From positions 611,368 through 675,367 of the forward strand of contig CAJNDS010001535.1 of the NCBI GenBank assembly GCA_905221605.1: DNA of 64,000 nt, read 5' to 3'. The position numbers and the translations under genes are program-made. Below the pieces are notes generated by a model. It searched no databases. It was not told the DNA's origin and was given only the letters and a program-made list of their open reading frames with translations. Position 1 is the stretch's first letter; each line of letters starts with the position of its first letter. The stretch is from Symbiodinium natans. Its lineage: Eukaryota > Sar > Dinophyceae > Suessiales > Symbiodiniaceae. This document shows, in pieces, positions 55,973 through 64,000 of the stretch.

Positions 55973-57045
55973 TTTAGGGTTTAGGGTTTCTGTGGGCATG
56001 CTTTTGTTCCGTGGGGCATGCTTCTTCAGTTGCCCTTAAGGGGACCCTCGCAAAAGCATCACTTGCAACGCTGTTATGCGATGACAGATTTGAAGATTGA
56101 GGCAGTGCCTCGCAGGCACATACTGCACGAACCTCAGCTGGTGCTGCTGGATGTGGAATATCCGCAACCCTGAAGTCATACAGGTAGTTCCTAATTCGTG
56201 ACCCTCTTTGGGTCCCCGTAGACTTCGGCACCCTATAAAAAGTACGCAAAAGAGTATCTACCCAGATATCCATTTTGCACAGCTCCAACTCTCCCGAGGT
56301 GATGCACGTGCCGGTTCCTCTGCCGGTACTGGGCTATGTCCCCCTGGGACCCGCCGGCCTGTTTTGAAATGTAGCGAGGCTGAGGGCAGCAGTCGGACTC
56401 TCGGACCCAGTAGGGTCCAAAAAGGGAGGTAGGTTGATGGCGAGACAGACGCATAGACAATGCTGTGAAGGGGTGCTGTGCCAGGAAATACTGTCCACCA
56501 GGTGCGGGTGATCCTGCGGAGGCAGGCTCCAGTGCTGGGGTTGTTCGATACTTCGTGATCAAGCAGCTGTACTGCTTGGAGGTTCATAGATACTTATGAG
56601 TAGCGACCGAAGTATCTTGCACAATGTTATAGCCATCGTTACCTTCCTGATAGCTCTGGTAGCCCTTCTGATAAGCACCCATGAACCTCCAAGGATACTG
56701 GAGAACACGCGCAGCATAAAGCCTTGAGCCACCCAAAGTGATCCGCGGATGCCGTCAAAGCCCCAGGACCCCAAACCCTAAACCCCAAAAACCCGAAATG
56801 CCGACACCCCAAAATCCGAAACCCCAAACCCACGAATACCCTAATATTCACCCCCCACCCTATGAAATAATATGAAATACCTCCCATATACTACAATGTA
56901 GCTATAGAGGGGAGAATTTAAAATTAGGGGGTAGGGGGGTGGCGGTTAATACTTTGGGGGGGGGAGATGGCTTTAGGGTTTAGGGTTTAGGGTTTAGGGT
57001 GTAGACTACAGAGGGGAATAAGACTTTCAACCGCGCGCTCCCCAG
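55973..57045. other. Intronic/intergenic stretch
   Basis: Short TTTAGGG (55973-55990), open unassigned sequence, family B element at 56575-56693, a CCCCAAA/ACCCTAA diverged patch (56770-56860), G-rich run (56940-56970), TTTAGGG 56973-57000. Confidence 0.5.
56575..56693. mobile_element. Foldback element family B, copy 5
   Basis: CTTGGAGGTTCATAGATACT against AAGCACCCATGAACCTCCAAG, with inner CTTATGAGTAGC / TCTGATAAG arms. Confidence 0.85.
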
Positions 57046-57099
57046 GCGCCGGAAGGAGTGTTCGTGGATGGCTCGGGCAGTGTCCGAGGAGTGGAGTCT
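57046..57099 (+). CDS. Exon of unrecognised gene: APEGVFVDGSGSVRGV
   Basis: CCCCAG acceptor at 57045 then APEGVFVDGSGSVRGVES. The end is approximate. A TTTAGGG array follows. Confidence 0.5.
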
Positions 57100-57134
57100 G
57101 GAGCCCAGTGAATTCAGGCCCTGGGGCTGCCTTT

Positions 57135-57255
57135 GGGTTTAGGGTTTAGGGTTTAGGGTTTAGGGTTTAGGGTTTAGGGTTTAGGGTTTAGGGTTTAGGG
57201 TTTAGGGTTTAGGGTTTAGGGTTTAGGGTTTAGGGTTTAGGGTTTAGGGTTTGGT
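57135..57255 (+). repeat. TTTAGGG array
   Basis: About 17 perfect heptamers. A further tract follows at 57358-57412. Confidence 0.96.
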
Positions 57256-57412
57256 GGTTGCACGACTGATGACTAGTTCTTGGACTTCTCGGTTCGAGTT
57301 AGGTGACAAAGCGGGCAAGGCTCTACAAGCTTGCAAGCAGCCAGATCCCACACCCTTCAGGGTTTAGGGTTTAGGGTTTAGTGTTTAGGGTTTAGGGTTA
57401 GGGTTTAGGGTT

Positions 57413-58691
57413 TCTTTGGCAACAAGCTGGCGCTGATGTTGCCCCCTGCCTTGAGGATCCAAGATCGTACTCGCTGTCATGCTCAACCATTTTGAGGCAT
57501 CTCCCAGACAGCAGCAGACCCAGGCACGCTCCTTCGAAAGCTAGAAAAAGTAACCTCGGCAAGTTCGTCGCCCGAAGGTTTTTTTGAACTTCCCTGAAGT
57601 CCAGCAGACCCCCCCCCCCCACCCCCCGCAAAGATCCGCGTAGAAGGCCAAGGATCCCCCCTAAAACAGCCCCCCGAAACCCCCAAAGAGACTTCCCAAA
57701 GAGCCATGGCGGGAATCAATTGGCCTGGATTGCTGGCCTGGAGCCGCGGCCTTGGATTCATTGACGCGAGAGCCAGTTTAGGGTTTTGGGCTTCGGGCTG
57801 CTTAGGGTTTGGGGTTGAGGGCCACCCTAAACCTCGCAGAGGCGTGGCTGGACTTGGGACCTCAGGGTATACAGGAAGGAGAGTGGCGTTGGAATGCTCC
57901 GGTTATCCCCAAGTTGGCTCATTCGGCCCTAAACCCTAAACCCTAAACCCTAACCCCTAAACCCTAAACCCGAAACCCTAAACCCTAAACCCTGAGTGTT
58001 GGTGTGGCTTTTTGGTCCCCGAATGGGTTGGGGTCCATCGAGAGGCTTAGGGTTTGAGACTTCGGGGGCTTCATGCGCAACGGCCCACAAGCCCCGTAAC
58101 TTCCTAGATGGCTAAACCCCGTTTAGGGTTTAGGGTTTAGGGTTTAGGGTTTCATACATCGACTGCGGCGTGTGATGTGGATCCACGTTTAGATTTCAGA
58201 GACCAGGGCGACATTGATGTTCACCCCTGAGCCATCAATTCCCTAAGGCCTGGGAAGGGTAGATGAAATTCATGAAGAGAACCAGCCCACAGCTGGTATT
58301 CTTGTAGGTTTTCAAGCCATTCATGCTCTAAACTCTAAGGCTCTAAGCCCTATTAAGGTACATGGTCGGATACTCTTTTCGTGGCAATGGACCGAAACGC
58401 CCATCATCGCAACGGCGCCCTAAACCCTAAACCCTAAAGCCTAACCCCCTTGGAAAGTTCCTGCTGCGAGTTTCGAGTTTAAAATTTGTAAGGTTCGTCT
58501 CTGATTTGTTACAATTTTTCAGGAGTCTCTGCAAGGGCCTGGGGAGTGAGGATTTCGAGGAACGGCTGGTGACATAAGTTTTTTCCTAGGTTTTTCTAGT
58601 GGCGGGAAGAACCCCAACTCCATACCTCGAGCCCCAAATCCTGACATGCAGTCCCGAAACCCTAAACCCTAAACCCTGAACCCAATGTCAG
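57413..58691. other. Intronic/intergenic stretch
   Basis: C run 57608-57627, CCCTAAA 57926-57993, TTTAGGG 58120-58153, short CCCTAAA near 58420 and 58655-58685. Open frames without recognised motif. Confidence 0.5.
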
Positions 58692-58777
58692 GCACCAAGT
58701 ACCACGATGGCACCGCACCCTCAGAGTTCAAGCAGATGAGCGAAGAGGATCGGAGGTGCCATGAAGGGATCAGGGGG
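58692..58777 (+). CDS. Exon of unrecognised gene: TKYHDGTAPSEFKQMSEED
   Basis: GTCAG acceptor at 58691, TKYHDGTAPSEFKQMSEEDR then CHEGIRG, GC donor at about 58778. Confidence 0.58.
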
Positions 58778-58810
58778 CCCTCATTCTTGGAAGCACCCTA
58801 AACCCTAAAC

Positions 58811-58877
58811 CTTTTTTTTTGGGACAAAGGAACCAACCCCAAAAAAGGGTGCCCTTATTATAATATGGTAACTGGGC
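58811..58877. mobile_element. Foldback element family I, copy 3 (partial)
   Basis: TTTTTTTTTTGGGACAAAGG ... AACCCCAAAAAAGGGTGCCC ... TATGGTAACTGGGC; the left end is replaced by a CCCTAAA unit. Confidence 0.65.
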
Positions 58878-59004
58878 AAAGAATTACACCCACCTAAACC
58901 GTAAGGTGTTATACTGACATGAAGACCCAAACGAGAAGTCCATCCACGAGTGACGCTCCGAACAGGAAGCTAGTGTAGAACCAACTCCGTTTTGATCTGT
59001 CAAG

Positions 59005-59052
59005 GTTCTTGGAGAAGGCGATGGAGGAGGCCTTCGGACACATTGAGGCAGG
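59005..59052 (+). CDS. Exon of helical gene: FLEKAMEEAFGHIEAG
   Basis: GTCAAG acceptor at 59004, FLEKAMEEAFGHIEAG, GC donor at 59053 in phase 2. Phase and style fit the 61311 exon. Confidence 0.6.
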
Positions 59053-61310
59053 GCGACATGGCAGATCCAAGCCATCACAACCTTGCGACCGTGATCCAGC
59101 TACAGAGTGTGTATGGGTGCTTAGACTTTGCTCGCAGCACTTTCTTGGCCCACCTCCTGCAAAATATGCACAGAACGCTGAAGTACAACAATGTGTGCAT
59201 CACGTTGGTTCCGGTGCTGGATTTGCCCAGGATTTGGAAGTGTGCTGAGTGACAAATGGTCAGCCAGTTCCCCGACTAAAACTCTCAACCCTCAGCTCTG
59301 AGCCCTAAACCCTCACGAAACAAACCGAAGAAACCTCCCAACAAAAACCCTGAAAAGAAGCCCCAAAGTTTCCCGAGGATCCCAACCAAGTCATGGTCGA
59401 GGCCCGGGCTATGGGTTGACGTGATCATAATATTAGTCATAACAACTGATTGTCACAAGACACGTCGTAGTGGTAAGCGTCACAATCGTATTTTCTCGTA
59501 GCCTCATAGTAGACATAGTCACATAGAGCATGTTCCGTTTTGGCGTCTCATCGCCGGAAGTTGAAGAGATGGCTCTCATGTGTGTTTCGGGGTGTCGGGT
59601 GCAGGCTGGCCTCCCCCCACCCACCTTCAGTGCACCTCTCTTAGGGTAAGGACTCTTTCAGCTTGTGTGGGGTAGAGGTGTGTAGGGTTTGGGGAAGGTT
59701 CAGGGGTTGGCACGAGAGGGGCAGCCTTGTCGTCACAGTCAATCAGCCTCGCTTCTCAGATGCCCAAGGCCTCCAAAGCCCCCAAACCTTACTCTGTAAT
59801 CTGCAGAACAAGCAAGTAGAACTGGCAAAGACCCAGGTCAGAGAGCCCCTTTCCGACCGCTGCGAAATACAATTCTCCTTTCGAATGGAGGCACGTAGCG
59901 AACCCATTCAAGATCGCCAAATGCAGAAAAGTACTGAATGTGCCTGCCTCGTTTTCGCGTCACGGAGCGACGCAAGCCTCAAGAAGTGCATGGTACCTAG
60001 GCGGGAGTGTGCGATTTTTGGCCCAGCCTCCTTCCCCTGAACGTTGGAACTGTTGAAACTTCGTAGAGTTGCCGCACTGCTTGGGAGTAGATGACAATGA
60101 AGTCGTACAGATAGAGACACACCCCTAAACCCTAAACCCTAAACCCTAAACGCATAGAACTCTAAGCTCTAGATCCCATCCCTCCCTTCTTGGTGAAAAA
60201 AACACACCGTATACCCTGTTGTTACAATAAGGAAAGAAACCCTAAACCCTAAACCCTAAACCCTAAACCCTAGAAAAAAACCGGAAGCATTCTCAGGCGC
60301 GCGACCAGATCACCTCTTCGGAGAGAAGTGACGAGAGCATCTCCACAGCCCTAGAGGCGGCAGCCGCCATGTGCATGGGTTTAGGGTTTAGGGTTTAGGG
60401 TTTAGGGTTTAGGGATTAGGGATTAGGGATTCAGGGTGCAGGGTTCGGGGTTCATGGTAATCATCATAAAGCCCAAAATACAGCTTAACAATATTATGAT
60501 ACAGTCGTGTAAAAACAATAGTATATATATATATATATATATGTGGGAAGTATTGATATTATCATATACTTGATATACTGCTACAATAGTACAAAAATAG
60601 CTTTAAAGGCATCCTGGGAGAAAGGTCATTGATCGCTGCTGCGACGATCCAGACTGCGCGCGCAACGCCGAGAAGTGCCTTGGACAGTTTGCATCTGTGA
60701 TCACAAGTGGTTTAGGGTCTAGGGTTTAGGGAAGTTTAGGGTTTAGGGTATAGGGTTTAGGGTTAAGGGTTAGGGAGATACAGTTTCTATTCAATCTTGA
60801 TTTGCAGATGCTAGGGAGCGATACAGTTGGCAGAAGGCGATTCTTTGGCTTGCAGTCTGCTTTGCTGCTTGAGGCTGGACGTCTTGCAGCCCTTGCTGGA
60901 TCTGGTCTCCTCACATGAGCCGTGAACCCCAGAGCATTCAGTGCCTTTGCCAGTGAGAGAGGAGCCACGTCTTAGACACAGACCAGCAGATGAAATAGTA
61001 TAATACACATAATCATTCTACTTACTAAGATTATGCGCATTATGCCAATGAAATAATATGCCATTGTCCTGATATAATATTAGAAGTAGGATCCCATGAA
61101 CAGAAACAAATCCTGTGCTTCCTGACCAGGGGCTCCATCCGCAACAGGACTCTACGGCGTCTTGGGAGCTTAGCTCCCTTTTGTGGCTTTAGGGGGTTAG
61201 GGCTCTCTGTGCACACTCGGAGAGGTATTTCGGGATTTTTGGGTTTTGCGGGTGGCCTCACGGTTCAACAATTGCAGGGTAGAGAGCGGGCCTTGTCCGC
61301 ACCCTCACAG
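59053..61310. other. Long intron or intergenic stretch
   Basis: Open but unassigned + sequence (59090-59250, 59663-60040), short CCCTAAA tracts at 60123-60150 and 60237-60275, TTTAGGG tracts at 60377-60445 and 60710-60775, an AT run at 60520-60543. 60640-60700 reads CDDPDCARNAEKCLGQFASV in one frame and may be an exon. Confidence 0.5.
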
Positions 61311-61370
61311 GACCTTCGAAATTCTGGCGCTTCTTTTCTCCAACAACCCGAATATCCAGGCCGGGCACCC
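61311..61370 (+). CDS. Exon of helical gene: TFEILALLFSNNPNIQAG
   Basis: CACAG acceptor at 61310, TFEILALLFSNNPNIQAGHP, GA donor at 61371. It follows in phase from 59052. No family recognised; the helical, leucine-rich text resembles HEAT/armadillo-like proteins (inference). Confidence 0.6.
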
Positions 61371-61984
61371 GAAGCCAGGAGCTCCTAAGCATCCTTCTTA
61401 AGCCATTCTGAAATCATGTTGCCCTTTGTTAAGAGGCAAGCAGAGAGGACCCTTCTTAAGCAACTCCCACTCTGTCCGAGAGTCCTAGCTAAAGGCTCCA
61501 ATGTAGTACCCTTTTTGGGGTAGTATACTAGAAATACAGTTTGAAATACACCCTAAACTGAGTGAGCCTGGGGCCGTCGAGCAGGGCGAAGCCGAAGCCG
61601 GCAGGCGAGGCAGCTCCGGAGCCAGACGCCCTCCGGCGGGCGACGGAGCTCCAGTCCCGCAGGCAGCTGCGGGCTGCGCGGTGGACCCGGCAGGTCGCTG
61701 GCGAGAAGCCCGTCAGGTGAGATACCCCAAACCTTCGGGCAGAACGCAGCAACCTCCAACTGCAACCTCCAACTACCCTTGGGGCAGAACGCAGAAACCC
61801 GGCTTCGTGGACCAGAGGCCGGTCCAGGCAGGCAACCCGACGGGACCCTGCCTGGGCCCTGCGCTCTGCCCAGCCTTTGCAGAGGCCCGAAGCCAGTCCG
61901 GGCAGGCAACCGAGCTTTTGCCTTGCTGGAGGACCTTGCCTGGAGAGCTTGTAGGCCCATGCGGAATGGGACCGCTCCCAGCAT

Positions 61985-62124
61985 CCCAGGCAGGGGCCTT
62001 CAATTCCAAGGCCTTCCACAGCATGAACAAGGGCGCGGCAGCAACCGCCCGTCCCAAACTTCTGTCTCAGGTTAAGCGTCTCATCGATGCCGAGCTTATA
62101 GACCCAACCATCAGCGAAAAATAA
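61985..62124 (+). CDS. Possible exon: AFNSKAFHSMNKG...
   Basis: + frame reading AFNSKAFHSMNKGAAATARP then LLSQVKRLIDAELIDPT, to TAA at 62124. A competing 201-codon minus frame (61528-62133) overlaps; codon style favours + near the 3' part, weakly. Confidence 0.35.
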
Positions 62125-62262
62125 CCAAAGCACGATCAGACTTCAAAAGAACCCTAAACCCGTAGAGGTTAAGGCGAGGGTGGAGCGCCAGCGGGGGTGG
62201 GCTTATGCAGGTCGGGGTGCGCGCCTGGGTGCTTTCAGCACCAGCGCTCCCACTTATTGAGA

Positions 62263-62366
62263 CACCCTAGACCCTAAACCCTAAACCCTAAACCCCAAGG
62301 TTTCCCTAAACCCTAAACCCTAAACCCTAAACCCTAAACCCTAAACCCTAAACCCTAAACCCTAAG
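62263..62366 (-). repeat. CCCTAAA array
   Basis: About 13 heptamers, ending 9 nt before the acceptor at 62375. Confidence 0.95.
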
Positions 62367-62375
62367 ACTCCTCAG

Positions 62376-62455
62376 CCAGCACAGCTGCCCCGGAGGCTGC
62401 TGGAGTCCAGCGAGGCGCCCTGGCGCTGTGCATGAAAGTGGTACAGGACCGCAGG
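62376..62455 (+). CDS. Exon of helical gene: VQRGALALCMKVVQDRR
   Basis: CTCAG acceptor at 62375, STAAPEAAGVQRGALALCMK then VVQDRR, GC donor at 62456 in phase 0, matching 62774. Confidence 0.65.
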
Positions 62456-62469
62456 GCTTGGGATTCAGG

Positions 62470-62610
62470 GGTTTAGGGATTCAGGGGTTAAGTTTAGGGT
62501 TTGGGGTTTAGGGTTTAGAGTTTAGGGTTTAGGGTTTAATATAGAGTTTAGGGTTTAGGGTTTAATATAGGGTTTAGGGTTGAGGGTTTAGGGTTTGGGG
62601 TTTAGGGTGG
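62470..62610 (+). repeat. Degenerate TTTAGGG/TTTAATATAG tract
   Basis: TTTAGGG units interrupted by AATATAG units repeated twice. Confidence 0.88.
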
Positions 62611-62773
62611 TTTCTGACCGTATAGCCCTATAGACCCCAGTCCTGTCAAGCCTTTGTCAGCCCCCTATCAGGCCCATGAACCCACAAAAGCGAAATCCCA
62701 GAAACCTCCCATATCAGCCCTGAGTGAAGAGCGCGCCGCCTCCTCCCCCTTAAAGAAAAATGGTCGCACGCAG

Positions 62774-62845
62774 GACAGCTCGAAGGGCTCAGAGGACCGC
62801 TCCAAGGCCTTCCGCACGCTGGTGGCCCTGGTGCGGAACGTGAAG
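62774..62845 (+). CDS. Exon of helical gene: DRSKAFRTLVALVRNVK
   Basis: ACGCAG acceptor at 62773, DSSKGSEDRSKAFRTLVALV then RNVK. A GA donor at 62846 leads into an AG microsatellite (62848-62880). Phase 0 at both ends. Confidence 0.7.
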
Positions 62846-63059
62846 GAGGGAGGGAGGGAGAGAGAGAGAGAGAGAGAGAGCGACGGATATATTAATATAT
62901 GCCACCATAAACGGTTTATAAATATCAATAATTCAGTTTAAAGCATGTGTTACGTCATTTTCACTTGATGCTTCGCGCGCGCGCGCGCACTGCCCCCCCC
63001 ACCCCCCCGGTTCTTACTTATGCGCATCTCAACGTTCTTCAACAGTGTTGTCTATGCAG

Positions 63060-63137
63060 CTGGCCGAGGAGTTCGAAAAGCTCCTACTGGAGCAGCCAGC
63101 TGGCTTGGAGATGCTGGTCCTCTGCCTGGATCTGCAG
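63060..63137 (+). CDS. Exon of helical gene: LAEEFEKLLLEQPAG
   Basis: TGCAG acceptor at 63059, LAEEFEKLLLEQPAGLEMLV then LCLDLQ; a GA donor at 63138 in phase 0 matches the next exon. The preceding intron contains an AG microsatellite, a CG run and a C run. Confidence 0.7.
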
Positions 63138-63439
63138 GAGTGGTCTTGCCACGTCTCTGTACTTGTTTGCGAATGTGCGCTGAGCTACTGAGTCACCAGT
63201 TACGCAGGCCGTCGCCACATAGGGTTGGTTCAGGCCTGGGTGGGTTCTTGTTAATAGGGAAGACACTAAAGACCCGTGAGCAGCCTTTTAGATCTCGATG
63301 TCCTCAAGATGCAACATCGAAGTGCAGACTGGCAGGGGCTCTGGTCTACCTCCCTCAACATCCAGGGGGTCTACTCCTAACGAGCTGAGAGGAGGGCACC
63401 TTTGTTGGGGGAGCCCGTGGGATGCTGACTTAGAAAGGC

Positions 63440-63865
63440 CCTATAAACCCTAAACACTAAACCCTAAACCCTAAACCCTAAACCCCACTCGTGCGCGTCA
63501 CGCCAACTCAAGCAGCCTTCCAAGCCGCTGGCATGAAAGGAGCTCCCCGGAACTCGTGAGAAGGCGCGCTGCCCAGACTTGCCTGATTCTGGCCCATGGT
63601 TCTCAAGGGGGTTGAGGGTGGTTTAGGGTTTAGGGTTTAGGGTTTAGGGTTTAGGGTTTAGGGTTCAGGGTCTAGGGTCTAGGGTTTAGGGTTTAGGGTT
63701 TAGGGATGCTTCACTCTGGTCAAGACCGTCTTCCCCAGACGATTGATGCATGCATGAGTGCTGAAGCGAGGCGTCGCGCCACCGTCTCCAAGCTTGGCAG
63801 TCTTGAATTCCCTAAACCCTAGACCCTAAACCCTAAACCCTAACCCCTAAACCCTAAACCCTGCT
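63440..63865. repeat. Three telomere-type tracts before last exon
   Basis: CCCTAAA 63440-63485, TTTAGGG/TCTAGGG 63613-63705, CCCTAAA 63810-63865. Confidence 0.92.
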
Positions 63866-63874
63866 CCGTGCAAG

Positions 63875-63961
63875 GCAGCTTCCTTCGTTCGATCCCTAGC
63901 GGAAAATGAGAGCCTGGCTGCCGAGGAGCTGCGCCTGCCATGTCAGTTGCTACAACTAGCA
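63875..63961 (+). CDS. Exon of helical gene, gene continues past window
   Basis: GCAAG acceptor at 63874, AASFVRSLAENESLAAEELR then CQLLQLA; a GA donor at 63962 is possible. The frame stays open to the window's end region. Confidence 0.6.
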
Positions 63962-64000
63962 GATCGCAAAAGTGGTAGCTGGCAACGGTAAAACAAGTAG

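Noticed and set aside
61528-62133. 201-codon minus-strand open frame
   Set aside because: GC-rich open stretch without recognised motif; lies opposite a better-looking + segment and all other genes are +.
1-64000. Land-plant origin suggested by TTTAGGG repeats
   Set aside because: Non-GT donors, dinoflagellate-style PPR repeats and one-strand gene layout fit a dinoflagellate better; TTTAGGG is also the dinoflagellate telomere unit.

Overview
This window looks like dinoflagellate nuclear DNA. Four things point that way. (1) Short tracts of TTTAGGG or its complement CCCTAAA recur every few hundred bases. (2) The reconstructed introns end in AG but mostly begin with GA or GC, the known dinoflagellate donor habit, alongside some GT donors. 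(3) Every gene recognised lies on the + strand, as in dinoflagellate unidirectional gene arrays. (4) The PPR and RCC1-like proteins are of a kind abundant in Symbiodiniaceae. Species cannot be named from the sequence. I see no rRNA, tRNA, CRISPR array, operon or bacterial feature.

Layout on the + strand. 1-3649: 3' nine exons of a phospholipase B-like gene. About 4.8-30.9 kb: small exons encoding pieces of many IPT/TIG domains, probably one very large extracellular multi-TIG protein or a few related ones. 15.4-16.7 kb: an intronless RCC1-like seven-repeat propeller gene lying between TIG exons. 31.7-45.6 kb: exons with CPAG-type cysteine motifs followed by a chain of exons joined in matching phase that ends with a stop at 45588. 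35.06-36.55 kb: a PPR gene, nearly intronless, inside that region. 47.4-50.9 kb: a complete-looking serine carboxypeptidase in five exons, apart from its N-terminus. 55.3-64 kb: exons of one or more unrecognised genes, the last running off the window.

The most notable biology is in the introns. When exons are joined by protein homology and reading frame, the material removed is either a foldback element with terminal inverted repeats (at least ten families, most in two to nine copies) or a telomere-type tract. Two introns of the phospholipase gene are essentially whole foldback elements, one from each of two families. At 44343-44500 a telomere-tract intron is bracketed by a 38-bp exon duplication, and splicing between equivalent points of the two copies restores the frame. 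This points to ongoing intron gain by two routes: introner-like foldback elements and telomere-repeat insertion with target duplication.

Exon boundaries were placed by eye from protein similarity, phase continuity and an AG acceptor. RNA evidence is absent, so individual junctions may be off by a few bases.
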